From assembly GCF_900099785.1 (NCBI RefSeq), contig NZ_FNDS01000002.1, forward strand, positions 186,001 to 250,000: 64,000 nucleotides of DNA, written 5' to 3'. The stretch's first letter is position 1, and each line of letters opens with the position of its first letter. Under the pieces are notes generated by a model, which was not told the origin of the DNA, made no database searches, and saw nothing but the letters and a program-made list of their open reading frames with translations. Positions 19,521-29,065 of this stretch are shown here, piece by piece. The stretch is from Pseudomonas panipatensis (GTDB lineage: Bacteria > Pseudomonadota > Gammaproteobacteria > Pseudomonadales > Pseudomonadaceae). The translations under genes and the position numbers were made by a program.

Positions 19521-21383
19521 TTAGATCCACAGCTTCTTGAAGTCACGCCCGCCGAAGATCAGGTTGACCATTGCGCGGGTGACCAGGATGGCCGTGAACA
19601 TCGAGGTGAGAATGCCGAGCGACATGGTCACGGCGAAGCCCTTCACCGGACCGGTGCCCATGGCATAGAGAATGCCGCCGACCAGCAACGACGTCAGGTT
19701 GGCGTCGAGGATCGCCGTGAAGGCACGACCGAAGCCCTCGTGGATGGCGCGTTGCACGGACATGCCGGCGGCCAGTTCCTCACGAATCCGCGAGAAGATC
19801 AGCACGTTGGCATCCACCGCCATACCCATGGTCAAGACGATACCGGCGATACCCGGCAAGGTCAGGGTCGCTCCCAGGATCGACATCAGCGCCACCAGCA
19901 TCACCATGTTGAACGCCAGCGCCACGGTGGCGACCAGGCCGAAGAAGCGATAGATGACGATGATGAACAGGGAGACGAAGATCATGCCCCAGAGGGAAGC
20001 ATCGATACCCTTGGCAATGTTGTCCGCACCCAGGCTCGGGCCGATGGTGCGCTCTTCGGCGAAGTACATGGGCGCAGCCAGACCGCCGGCACGCAGCAGC
20101 AGGGCCAGCTCCGAGGACTCACCCGGACCATTGAGGCCGGTGATACGGAACTGATTGCCCAGGGCAGACTGAATGGTCGCCAGGCTGATGATCTTTTTGT
20201 CTTCCTTGAACGCCTGGACCGCGACGTCCTGCTCGACACCGTCGACCACCTGCTTGGTGTAGCGGGTGATCGGCTTCTGCTCGATGAACACCACAGCCAT
20301 GCTGCGGCCGACGTTGTTGCGGGTCGCGCGGTTCATCAGCTCGCCGCCGTGGCCATCCAGGCGAATGTTCACCTGCGGGCGGCCGTTCTCGTCGAAGCTG
20401 GCACTGGCGTCGGTCACCTGATCGCCGGTGATGATCACGCTGCGCTCCAGCGTTGCCGGCGGGCGACGCGGTTCGCGGAAATCGAAGGTCTCGGTGGCGG
20501 ACTTGAGCGCGTCCGGCTCGGCGGCCAGGCGGAACTCGAGGTTAGCGGTCTTGCCGAGGATACGCTTGGCTTCCGCGGTGTCCTGCACGCCCGGCAATTC
20601 GACCACGATGCGGTTGGCGCCCTGGCGCTGCACCAGCGGCTCGGAGACGCCCAGCTCGTTAACGCGGTTACGAACGGTGGTCAGGTTCTGCTTGATCGAG
20701 TACTCGCGGATTTCCGCCAGCTTCGCAGTGCTCATCACCAGGCGCAGCACCTGCATGTCATTGCGCGTGCTCTCGGTGACGATGAAGTCGCGATAGTCCT
20801 TGGCCAGCAGCGCCTTGGCCCTGTCCAGGGAATCGCTGTCCGTGAAGCCCAACTGGATGCCGCTATCCTGCATCGGCAGACTGCGGTAACGCAGGTGCTC
20901 TTTGCGCAGGGCGCTCTTGATCTCGCTCTCGTAGACATTCAGACGCGCTTCGACGGCCTTGTCCATGTCCACTTCGAGGAGGAAGTGCACACCACCGGAG
21001 AGGTCCAGACCCAGCTTCATCGGGTGGGCAGCGATGCTGCGCAGCCAGTTCGGCGTGGTCTGCGCCAGGTTCAGCGCCACCACATAGTCGTCGCCCAGCG
21101 CGCGGCGCACGATGTCCTTGGCGGGCAGCTGATCTTCCTTCTTGACCAGGCGGACCAGGCCACTCTTGGCGCTGACGCTGCCGGCCTTGACGGCGATCCC
21201 GGCGTCGCTCAGGGCCTTGCTGGCCTTGTCGACGTCAGCCTGAGTGATCTGCAGCGCGCTGCTGGCGCCACTGATCTGCACGGCAGGATCGTCCGGGTAG
21301 AGGTTGGGTGCGGAATAGATGAAACCGACGGCCAGGACCGCCAGGATCAGCAGGTATTTCCACAAGGGATACTTATTGAGCAT
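19521..21383 (-). CDS. secD: Protein translocase subunit SecD
   Basis: Inner-membrane component of the SecDF-YajC complex that pulls exported proteins across the membrane. The 620-residue product has a first membrane helix at residues 9-25, a large periplasmic P1 domain, and a C-terminal membrane domain of five helices. That domain includes AIVLTMGMAVDANVLIFSRI, carrying the conserved Asp. The marker segment LDLSGGVHFLLEVD lies near residue 128. It is 68 bases downstream of yajC and 11 bases upstream of secF. Confidence 0.97.
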   Translation of the reverse strand: MLNKYPLWKYLLILAVLAVGFIYSAPNLYPDDPAVQISGASSALQITQADVDKASKALSDAGIAVKAGSVSAKSGLVRLVKKEDQLPAKDIVRRALGDDYVVALNLAQTTPNWLRSIAAHPMKLGLDLSGGVHFLLEVDMDKAVEARLNVYESEIKSALRKEHLRYRSLPMQDSGIQLGFTDSDSLDRAKALLAKDYRDFIVTESTRNDMQVLRLVMSTAKLAEIREYSIKQNLTTVRNRVNELGVSEPLVQRQGANRIVVELPGVQDTAEAKRILGKTANLEFRLAAEPDALKSATETFDFREPRRPPATLERSVIITGDQVTDASASFDENGRPQVNIRLDGHGGELMNRATRNNVGRSMAVVFIEQKPITRYTKQVVDGVEQDVAVQAFKEDKKIISLATIQSALGNQFRITGLNGPGESSELALLLRAGGLAAPMYFAEERTIGPSLGADNIAKGIDASLWGMIFVSLFIIVIYRFFGLVATVALAFNMVMLVALMSILGATLTLPGIAGIVLTMGMAVDANVLIFSRIREELAAGMSVQRAIHEGFGRAFTAILDANLTSLLVGGILYAMGTGPVKGFAVTMSLGILTSMFTAILVTRAMVNLIFGGRDFKKLWI

Positions 21384-21451
21384 GACACCGCCCGTTTATG
21401 ACGCGGGGCGCTTCATGCGCCCCGTCGATTGGTTTTCTGGATACCAGGAAC

Positions 21452-21793
21452 TCAGATGGCCTTCAGCGTGCCCTTGGGCAGGGTCGCGGCAATGGCGCCC
21501 TTCTGGAACTTCAGCTCGACGTTGTCGGCCACTTCGATCACCACGAAGTCTTCGGCGACTTTCAGCACTTTGCCGGCAATACCGGCGGAAGTGACCACTT
21601 CGTCACCTTTCTGCAGACCGGCAAGGAGATTCTTGTGCTCCTTGGAACGCTTGGCCTGCGGACGCCAGATCATCAGGTAGAAGATGACCAGGAAGCCGAC
21701 CAGGAACACCCACTCGAAACCAGTGCCGACAGGACCTGCACCAGCTGCCGGAGCGGCTGCGTCAGCAAAGGCGGCGGGAATTAGAAAGCTCAT
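21452..21793 (-). CDS. yajC: Sec translocon accessory protein YajC
   Basis: Small inner-membrane subunit (113 residues) of the SecDF-YajC complex. It has a single membrane helix (VFLVGFLVIFYLMIW, about residues 29-43) and a cytoplasmic SH3-like domain (KGDEVVTSAGIAGKVLKV). An N-terminal Ala-rich stretch resembles a cleavable signal, as in other pseudomonads. The order tgt-yajC-secD-secF is the standard one. Confidence 0.95.
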   Translation of the reverse strand: MSFLIPAAFADAAAPAAGAGPVGTGFEWVFLVGFLVIFYLMIWRPQAKRSKEHKNLLAGLQKGDEVVTSAGIAGKVLKVAEDFVVIEVADNVELKFQKGAIAATLPKGTLKAI

Positions 21794-21831
21794 CGGATAC
21801 TCCTGTCACGATTCTTTATTCTGGAAAGGGC

Positions 21832-22962
<1,131 letters not shown>

Positions 22963-24006
22963 TCAGTCCTCGGGCCCGCGCGGCGCGGGATTACGGGTAA
23001 TGAACATGGCGTCGCCGTAACTGAAGAAGCGGTACTGCTGCTCCACCGCGGCCGCGTACGCAGCCATGGTTTCCGGGTAGCCAGCGAAAGCCGAGACCAG
23101 CATCAGCAGGGTCGACTCGGGCAGATGGAAGTTGGTCACCAGGGCATCGACCACATGGAACGGTCGCCCCGGGTAGAGGAAGATGTCCGTGTCGCCGCTG
23201 AACGGTTTGAGCTGGCCGTCACGGGCCGCGCTTTCCAGCGAACGCACACTGGTGGTGCCGACAGCGATGACCCTGCCGCCGCGGGCGCGGCAGGCCGCCA
23301 CGGCATCGACCACCTGCTGGCTGACTTCCAGCCATTCGCGGTGCATGTGGTGGTCTTCGATGCGCTCCACGCGCACCGGCTGGAAGGTGCCGGCGCCGAC
23401 ATGCAGCGTGACGAAGGCCGTCTCCACGCCCTTCTCGCGGATCGCATCGAGCAATCCCTGATCGAAGTGCAGCCCCGCGGTAGGCGCGGCCACGGCACCG
23501 GCGCGCTCGGCATAGACCGTCTGGTAGCGCTCGCGGTCGGCGTCCTCGTCCGGGCGGTCGATGTACGGCGGCAGCGGCATGTGCCCGACGCGCTCCAGCA
23601 GCGGCAGCACGTCCTCGGCGAAGCCCAGTTCGAACAACGCATCATGGCGCTGCAGCATCTCGGCCTCGCCGCCGCCGTCGATGAGAATCGTCGAGCCGGG
23701 CTTGGGCGACTTACTGGAACGCACATGGGCCAGCACACGACGGTTATCCAGCACGCGCTCGACGAGGATCTCCAGCTTGCCGCCAGAGGCCTTCTGGCCA
23801 AACAGACGCGCCGGGATCACCCGCGTGTTGTTGAACACCATCAAATCGCCCGGTTCGAGGTACTCGAGCAGGTCGGTGAACTGGCGATGACTCAGGGTGC
23901 CACTCGGCCCGTCCAGCACCAGCAAGCGGCTGGCGCGACGTTCGGCGAGCGGATGGCGGGCGATCAGGGCCTCGGGCAGATCGAAATGAAAATCGGCGAC
24001 GCGCAT
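22963..24006 (-). CDS. queA: tRNA preQ1(34) S-adenosylmethionine ribosyltransferase-isomerase
   Basis: Converts preQ1-tRNA to epoxyqueuosine-tRNA using the ribosyl part of SAM. The 347-residue product begins [16 protein letters not shown] and shows the family blocks [16 protein letters not shown] (about 51-66), [12 protein letters not shown] (about 175-186) and [11 protein letters not shown]. It is the first gene of the queA-tgt-yajC-secDF run and is divergent from the tRNA-Leu gene. Confidence 0.97.
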   Translation of the reverse strand: MRVADFHFDLPEALIARHPLAERRASRLLVLDGPSGTLSHRQFTDLLEYLEPGDLMVFNNTRVIPARLFGQKASGGKLEILVERVLDNRRVLAHVRSSKSPKPGSTILIDGGGEAEMLQRHDALFELGFAEDVLPLLERVGHMPLPPYIDRPDEDADRERYQTVYAERAGAVAAPTAGLHFDQGLLDAIREKGVETAFVTLHVGAGTFQPVRVERIEDHHMHREWLEVSQQVVDAVAACRARGGRVIAVGTTSVRSLESAARDGQLKPFSGDTDIFLYPGRPFHVVDALVTNFHLPESTLLMLVSAFAGYPETMAAYAAAVEQQYRFFSYGDAMFITRNPAPRGPED

Positions 24007-24031
24007 GGGGGACTATCTCGAAGGGCCGCAT

Positions 24032-24061
24032 ATCTTAATAGAAATGCCAATTGCTGACCAA
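24032..24061 (-). promoter_or_regulatory. Possible sigma70 promoter for queA
   Basis: On the minus strand TTGGTC (24061-24056) and TAAGAT (24037-24032) are separated by 18 bases and point to queA, whose ATG is 26 bases downstream. It lies back to back with the tRNA-Leu promoter. Confidence 0.45.
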
Positions 24062-24070
24062 TCAGGTGGA

Positions 24071-24099
24071 TTGACCGAGGCAAAGCGCCTCCCTATACT
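24071..24099 (+). promoter_or_regulatory. Sigma70 promoter of the tRNA-Leu gene
   Basis: TTGACC (24071-24076) and TATACT (24094-24099) are 17 bases apart, an almost ideal sigma70 promoter. The tRNA begins 11 bases after the -10. Confidence 0.8.
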
Positions 24100-24110
24100 C
24101 CGCCGCCATT

Positions 24111-24196
24111 GCCTCGGTGGCGGAATGGTAGACGCGGCGGATTCAAAATCCGTTTCTGGCGACAGAGTGAGAGTTCGAGTCTCTCCCGGGGCACCA
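24111..24196 (+). tRNA. tRNA-Leu, anticodon CAA
   Basis: The cloverleaf folds with acceptor arms GCCTCGG / CCGGGGC and an encoded CCA. The anticodon stem GCGGA / TCCGT has the loop TTCAAAA, giving anticodon CAA (reads UUG). The arm GAGAG-TTCGAGT-CTCTC is the T arm, and a long variable arm typical of class II tRNA-Leu is present, for 86 bases in total. It has its own promoter and terminator. It marks the border between the conserved left block and the accessory-looking genes to the right. Confidence 0.96.
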
Positions 24197-24238
24197 CAGA
24201 TACTTTTCAGGACTTCCCACCCAGTCCCGAAACCCACG

Positions 24239-24265
24239 AAAAACCGGCCCTTGAGCCGGTTTTTT
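24239..24265 (+). terminator. Terminator of tRNA-Leu
   Basis: A 10-bp stem AAAAACCGGC / GCCGGTTTTT with the loop CCTTGA and a T-run follows the tRNA by 42 bases. The rest of the gap to the next gene (24266-24438) shows nothing I can support. Confidence 0.85.
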
Positions 24266-24438
24266 GTTGCCTGAGATTTCCGCTGCTGCCATTGAGGCGT
24301 GAGCACGGCCCAGCACTTGTGCCACTGCACCGGCGCTTGCCCTAAGGGGACCAAGAACAGTCGAACGAAGAAGCTCAGGCTCTGATATCCCCGGAACCGC
24401 CCCAGGTTTCACGGTGGATACGCCGGCATTCTGCGGAT

Positions 24439-25062
24439 TCAGTCTCGCGGCATGGCGACCCAACGCATATGCCAGCCATATTTGAGGGCCAGCATGCGCA
24501 GGACGAAACAAATCGACATCGCCACCCACGGCAACCAGTTGGTTGACCAGCCTGAGCCCTCTCCCAGCACTTCGATGCTGGCGCCGACCAATGCCGCGGA
24601 GGCATAGATTTCCTTCTGCAAGATCACCGGCACACGATTGAGCAGTACATCGCGCCCCACGCCGCCACCGACGGCAGTGATCATCCCAAGCAGAATCGCC
24701 ACCTCGGTGTTGTGGCCGTACTGCAGCGCCTTGTGGGAGCCGGTAACGGCAAACAAGCCCAAGCCGACCGCATCAAAGAGCAACACCGGGTAGGCAAGTC
24801 GCTCGACGAACCGATAGGCACCGATGGTCGTCAGCGCCGCGACTATCGCCACCGCAAGATAGATCCAGTTACTCAGCCCGGCCGGCGGAATGGCGCCGAT
24901 GCACAGATCACGTACGAGACCGCCTCCGCACGCGGTGACGAAGGCGATCACCACCACGCCGAATAAGTCGAGGCGGCGTTGCATGGCCGCCGTGGCCCCA
25001 CTGATGGCAAAGGCGAAGACACCCAAGATATCCAGCGTGACGAACAGCGTGTGTACGCTCAT
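24439..25062 (-). CDS. TRIC-type (UPF0126) inner-membrane channel protein
   Basis: A hydrophobic 207-residue membrane protein with two repeated UPF0126 units, a family now linked to trimeric intracellular cation channels; some members have been reported as glycine transporters. The two repeat signatures are FAFAISGATAAMQRRLDLFG (about residues 14-33) and LGLFAVTGSHKALQYG (about 101-116), each with the glycine and basic residues expected. GGGVGRDVLLNRVPVIL closes the second unit. I start it at the ATG at 25062 with AAGGGGG upstream; the longer frame overlaps the upstream amidohydrolase. The 11-base gap suggests cotranscription with that gene. Substrate unknown. Confidence 0.85.
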   Translation of the reverse strand: MSVHTLFVTLDILGVFAFAISGATAAMQRRLDLFGVVVIAFVTACGGGLVRDLCIGAIPPAGLSNWIYLAVAIVAALTTIGAYRFVERLAYPVLLFDAVGLGLFAVTGSHKALQYGHNTEVAILLGMITAVGGGVGRDVLLNRVPVILQKEIYASAALVGASIEVLGEGSGWSTNWLPWVAMSICFVLRMLALKYGWHMRWVAMPRD

Positions 25063-25073
25063 GCCCCCTTCAC

Positions 25074-26327
25074 CTACTCGCCCAGCCAAGGAGTCGCAGC
25101 GGCCAACATCGCCTGCAAACCGGTCTTCAGCGTGGGATGCAACGTCGGTGCGTATTGAGGGGAGTGATTACTCGGAATCGCGTTGAGCTGCTTCTTCTCC
25201 TTCGCCATTCGATAGGTCTGCGCGTCGGTGCCGCCGACGATCCAGAACACGTATGGCACGCCCCAGCGCCGGCCGAAGATACTGAAGTCCTCGCTAGCTG
25301 GGGCGGGTGGAGTTTCGAAGGCACGCTCGCCGAAGAACGCTGTGAAGGCAGCGGCCACACGGGCGGTCGCCGCTGCATCGTTCTCGGTTAGCGGATAGGC
25401 ATTGAGAGCGGTGAATTCCGGCTCGCGCGGTGCGTTGGAAGCCATGCATTCCGCGCAACAGATCCGCTTCACCGCGGAGAGCACATGCTCGCGCACGCCC
25501 TCATCGTATGTACGGATGTTCAGCTTCAGCGTGGCATCGTCGGGAATGATGTTTTCCTTGGTGCCCGCTTGCAGCGCCCCGATCGTCACCACCGCGCTGT
25601 CCAGCGGGGCGATCTCGCGCGAAACGATGGTCTGCAGGCGAATGGCCGTCGAGGCGGCCATGATCACTGGGTCGACCGAGGTGTGCGGCATGGAACCATG
25701 AGCGCCACGGCCAAAGAGCTTGACCTTGAGGCTGTCGCCCGCCGAGAGAATGGTCCCGCTGCGATAGCCGACGGTCCCCGCTTCGCCGACCATCACGTGC
25801 TGTCCAAGAATGATGTCCGGCTTCGGAAAGCGCTCGGCCATGCGGTCGTCCATCATCCCCTGCGCTCCGCGACCGACCTCCTCGCCCGGCTGGAAAACTG
25901 CCAGGACAGTGCCACGCCAGGCAGCCCGATTCTCCGCCAGCAAGCGCGCGACGCCCATCAGCCACGTCACATGCAGGTCGTGGCCACACACATGCGAAAC
26001 ACCGACCTCGACGCCATCCTCGTCCTTCGCCTTGACCTGGCTCGCATAGGGCAGGCCGGTGGCTTCGGTAACCGGCAGCGCATCCATATCGGCACGCAGC
26101 ATGACCACCGGCCCGGCGCCGTTTTGCAGAATTCCGACGACCCCGGTCGTACCGACGCCACGGCTGACATCGAAGCCATGGGCATCCAGATAGTCAGCAG
26201 CGATGCCGGCAGTCCGAAACTCCTGCATCGACAGCTCAGGGTGACGATGCAGATCTGTGTAAATCCCTTCCAGTTCAGGAAGAAGCGTATCGATCTGCGC
26301 ATCCAGCAAAGCGGCAAGCGGTCTCAT
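25074..26327 (-). CDS. M20-family amidohydrolase/aminoacylase
   Basis: A metallo-amidohydrolase of the M20D group (IAA-amino acid hydrolase/hippuricase-like), which removes acyl groups from N-acyl amino acids; the true substrate is not known. The 417-residue product shows VVMLRADMDALPV (about residues 73-85), the metal Cys/His in HVCGHDLHVTWL (about 112-123) and the catalytic QPGEEVGRGAQGM (about 146-158). A dimerisation insert domain sits in the middle, and a late metal His lies in NHSPQYAP. No signal peptide is seen, so it should be cytoplasmic. GGAG lies 8 bases before the ATG. It is followed by the TRIC-type channel gene. Confidence 0.88.
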   Translation of the reverse strand: MRPLAALLDAQIDTLLPELEGIYTDLHRHPELSMQEFRTAGIAADYLDAHGFDVSRGVGTTGVVGILQNGAGPVVMLRADMDALPVTEATGLPYASQVKAKDEDGVEVGVSHVCGHDLHVTWLMGVARLLAENRAAWRGTVLAVFQPGEEVGRGAQGMMDDRMAERFPKPDIILGQHVMVGEAGTVGYRSGTILSAGDSLKVKLFGRGAHGSMPHTSVDPVIMAASTAIRLQTIVSREIAPLDSAVVTIGALQAGTKENIIPDDATLKLNIRTYDEGVREHVLSAVKRICCAECMASNAPREPEFTALNAYPLTENDAAATARVAAAFTAFFGERAFETPPAPASEDFSIFGRRWGVPYVFWIVGGTDAQTYRMAKEKKQLNAIPSNHSPQYAPTLHPTLKTGLQAMLAAATPWLGE

Positions 26328-26556
26328 GCGTCATTCTCCACGGCAAGTGCGCCCGACACTCCGTCGATGACGGGATTGCCAACGGCGCCAACCCGATAAA
26401 GGCTAGTTTACTGGCTGCCGCCCAGTTGCCCGTTGCCAGCCGCAGCTGGACGAAGGGCGCATAAGGGCAACGCACCGCTCATCATTTGGCATCGAACCTC
26501 TGCTCAAGTTCGCTACGCCAGCCATGCCGCTGAAGCCGCGCGCTCGATCCGACGGC

Positions 26557-27264
26557 CTAGGTGGATTTGTGCAACAGCTCCCGGCGAATGTTGCCAATGG
26601 CCCCCATCGGATTGAGTCCCTTGGGGCAGACCCATGAGCAGTTACCGATGCTGCGGCAACGGAACAGGCTGAATGGGTCCTCCAGCCGCTCGAGGCGTTC
26701 CGCCGTGGCCTGGTCACGGCTGTCACTGATGAAGCGCCAGGCCTGCAGCAGTCCGGCCGGACCGACGTACTTCTGCGGGTTCCACCACCAGGACGGACAT
26801 TGCGAGGAACAGCAGGCGCAGAGGATGCACTCATACAGGCCGTCCAGCCTGGCGCGCTCCTCGGGGGACTGGAGGCGCTCAATGGCTGGCGCCGGTTCAT
26901 GGTTGATCAGCCAGGGCTTGATGCTCTGGTATTGCCGAAAGAACAGACGCTGGTCGACCACAAGGTCGCGGATGACCGGCATTCCGGGCAGGGGCCTGAT
27001 GATCAGCGTGCTGGCCGTGCCCAGCGCCTCCGCTACCGGCGTGATGCAGGACAGCCTGTTCTTGCCGTTGATATTCATGCCATCCGAGCCGCAAACACCT
27101 TCGCGGCAGGAGCGCCGGTAGACCAGCGTCGGATCTGCCTCGTGCAGGAACTCCAGCGCATCCAGCACCATTCGCGCACGGAACGCCTCGGGCAACGACA
27201 ACGACTGCATCCAGGGCTGCCGATCCTGCTCCGGGTGATAGCGATAGACCTGGACCTCGATCAT
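26557..27264 (-). CDS. Orphan succinate dehydrogenase/fumarate reductase iron-sulfur subunit
   Basis: Closely resembles SdhB, the electron-transfer subunit of complex II (235 residues). All three cluster motifs are intact: SCREGVCGSDGMNINGKN plus a later Cys for [2Fe-2S] (about residues 52-73), CILCACCSSQCPS for [4Fe-4S] (about 146-158) and CRSIGNCSWVCPKGLNP for [3Fe-4S] (about 203-219). However, no SdhA, SdhC or SdhD gene is nearby, and no flavoprotein remnant is recognised in the 240 bases upstream. A good GGAGGAG precedes the ATG. It may be a paralogue that pairs with subunits encoded elsewhere, or serve a different dehydrogenase. Confidence 0.88.
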   Translation of the reverse strand: MIEVQVYRYHPEQDRQPWMQSLSLPEAFRARMVLDALEFLHEADPTLVYRRSCREGVCGSDGMNINGKNRLSCITPVAEALGTASTLIIRPLPGMPVIRDLVVDQRLFFRQYQSIKPWLINHEPAPAIERLQSPEERARLDGLYECILCACCSSQCPSWWWNPQKYVGPAGLLQAWRFISDSRDQATAERLERLEDPFSLFRCRSIGNCSWVCPKGLNPMGAIGNIRRELLHKST

Positions 27265-27506
27265 GGCTCGTTGCTCCTCCAGCCATCAGGGCGAGAGTGA
27301 ATAGCGCCGCTACCCGGCAAGCGCGCATCCGCCACAGACCGGAAGAGGAAACCGTGCCCGCCGCTTTGCCGATCACGCGTGCCGGGGTTGGCTCGTCCCT
27401 GCCGCTCACTACAGGACGTGGGCGGCCAAGCGCGCGGCAGTGACAATGTTGCCGCTCGGAAGCCAGCGCCGAAGCTGAAGGAAATCGGCGCTGCGCAGAC
27501 CGCCGA

Positions 27507-28067
27507 TCAGTCGATCCAGCGGATCTCTGGCGTCGCGTGCGCGACGGGAGCCGGCGCGGACTTCGGGTGGCCCACGATGATGGGCGCGACAGGCATCCAC
27601 TCGGCAGGCAGGCCCAGGGCATTCTTCCCTGCCGCTGTATTGAGAAAACCCTGGGCGAAACCGATCCAACAACTGCCGAGTCCGTCGGCATGGGCGGCGA
27701 GCATCAGATTCTCGGCAGCCAATGCGCAGTCTTCGTGGATCCACTGATCTTGAGCCTTCCCCGATATCAAGATGAGTACCGGCGCGTGATAGAAAATCTG
27801 AAAGCTCGCATCATTGAGCATCGAGTGGAAGCGCGCGGAGTGGGTGCTTGCCGGCATGCTCGCAAGCATGTGGGCCTTCGCGTCGCGCGAAATCCGCTCC
27901 AGCAGTCCCTGATTGCGTATCACCGTAAAAGTCCAGGGTTGTTGGTTCATCGCGCTGGGCGCCTGTACGGCGGCGTTGATCAAGCGCCGGATGACTAGCT
28001 CATCGACGCCTTCTGCGGTGTACTCGCGCGTCGAGCGGCGGCCTGCGATCGCATCATTGATGTTCAT
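27507..28067 (-). CDS. Nitroreductase family protein
   Basis: An FMN-dependent NAD(P)H oxidoreductase of the nitroreductase fold, 186 residues, cytoplasmic. Typical FMN-contact segments are RRSTREYTAEGVDE (about residues 10-23) and QAPSAMNQQPWTF (about 35-47). DGLGSCWIGFAQGF (about 133-146) belongs to the second half of the family pattern. Such enzymes reduce nitroaromatics, quinones or flavins; the physiological substrate cannot be read from sequence. GGAGG lies 9 bases before the ATG. The 242-base gap to the downstream sdhB-like gene holds no recognisable gene. Confidence 0.88.
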   Translation of the reverse strand: MNINDAIAGRRSTREYTAEGVDELVIRRLINAAVQAPSAMNQQPWTFTVIRNQGLLERISRDAKAHMLASMPASTHSARFHSMLNDASFQIFYHAPVLILISGKAQDQWIHEDCALAAENLMLAAHADGLGSCWIGFAQGFLNTAAGKNALGLPAEWMPVAPIIVGHPKSAPAPVAHATPEIRWID

Positions 28068-28265
28068 GTCGGGATGCCTCCAAAGGTTCCAGCGCCCAGG
28101 GTTGCCCGCCTACGAGGACCTGCGTTGATTCAGTTCACCTCGGGGCGGGAACAGCCAAATCGTCAGCGCTGGGGCGCATCGTTCGCTTGGGGGCATTTCC
28201 GCGGGCTGGCTCACGAATAATGCCCCCGACGGGTGATCGGCAAGCGCGTCATCCGAGCACTCGCC

Positions 28266-28757
28266 TCAGTCTCGGTGCCAGTCGACACTCAGATAGAACT
28301 CGCTATCGCTGTATCGGTAGCTGCTTTCGCCGTCATAGGCGGCCTCCAGGGCATGGCCGATGCGATTGGCCAGATGCATGCCGGTGGTGGTGACCACCAA
28401 CTCATCAGCGTCCTTGGCGATCTCGATCAAGCGCTCCAAGGCATGATCCCGTTTCTCGCGCGCCTCGGTGTTGTGCACCAGATTGGTCAGCTCCTCGGCG
28501 TGTGCCTGCAGGAAGGCGCCGGATATCCTCACCTGACCAGCCGGTTTTCGATCGGCGATGCGTTGGCAAGCCGGGCAAACGAATGCCTCGACAGGCGCTT
28601 GGGAGGTATCCGTGTGCCATGTCCACTGGCCTCCATGGTATCTGGCACTGCAGTTTGGGCACTGCGCTGATCCAGAGGGGCGGTGCGCCTCTGTGTACGG
28701 ATCGGTCTTATCCGGTTTGAACAGCTTGTCCTTGTGGCTTTGCTGGTACTTATCCAT
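28266..28757 (-). CDS. BCAM0308-like zinc-ribbon protein
   Basis: A 163-residue soluble protein resembling the uncharacterised BCAM0308 family. Two Cys pairs that could bind zinc are visible: CPNCSARYHGG (about residues 30-40) and CPACQRI (about 57-63). The later part (about 115-160) contains HLANRIGHALEAAYDGE and an acidic, aromatic C-terminus ending SVDWHRD. I start it at the ATG at 28757 (MDKYQQSHKDKLFKPDK) with AAGGGGAG upstream; an upstream Met 15 residues earlier lacks family resemblance. Function unknown. Confidence 0.75.
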   Translation of the reverse strand: MDKYQQSHKDKLFKPDKTDPYTEAHRPSGSAQCPNCSARYHGGQWTWHTDTSQAPVEAFVCPACQRIADRKPAGQVRISGAFLQAHAEELTNLVHNTEAREKRDHALERLIEIAKDADELVVTTTGMHLANRIGHALEAAYDGESSYRYSDSEFYLSVDWHRD

Positions 28758-29065
28758 CGTTACTCCCCTTCTGTTGAAAGGTAGTTGCCGGGAGTTCGCC
28801 ACGAATTGCCGAGACTACGCAGCAAGTTTTCCTCCAACTCCCGACAGCGGCTTGATGGTGATCAAGGCGATCCCATCAAGCGTAGAGGCTGTTATGCGCC
28901 AGCGCACGGATCTGCCTTGGCCAACACCGTGGATCGAACGCGGCTAGCCGCCGATCGGGCTAGCCGCGGAGTAAGGCCGCCAATGCGTGAAGGGCCAGCG
29001 AGCGGCGAATGCGCTGCAGGCCAGGCCAACGGACTCGTCGCCCCTCCCCTGGGTAACCGGCGCGC
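28758..29065. other. Gene-free stretch
   Basis: About 300 bases between the zinc-ribbon gene and the diguanylate cyclase. I see no supported gene, clear terminator or repeat. Confidence 0.5.

Noticed and set aside
24111-24196. Integration site at the tRNA-Leu 3' end
   Set aside because: I looked for a second copy of the tRNA 3' end near the right edge of the accessory block and for an integrase gene and saw neither. The block may be variable, but tRNA-based integration is not supported.
27265-27506. Remnant of sdhA, sdhC or sdhD upstream of the orphan sdhB
   Set aside because: Short frames exist, but none shows flavin-binding or membrane-anchor patterns.
26897-27691. A 264-codon minus-strand frame overlapping the sdhB-like and nitroreductase genes
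   Set aside because: It is out of frame with both conserved proteins and has the low-complexity Arg/Ala/Ser look of a shadow frame.
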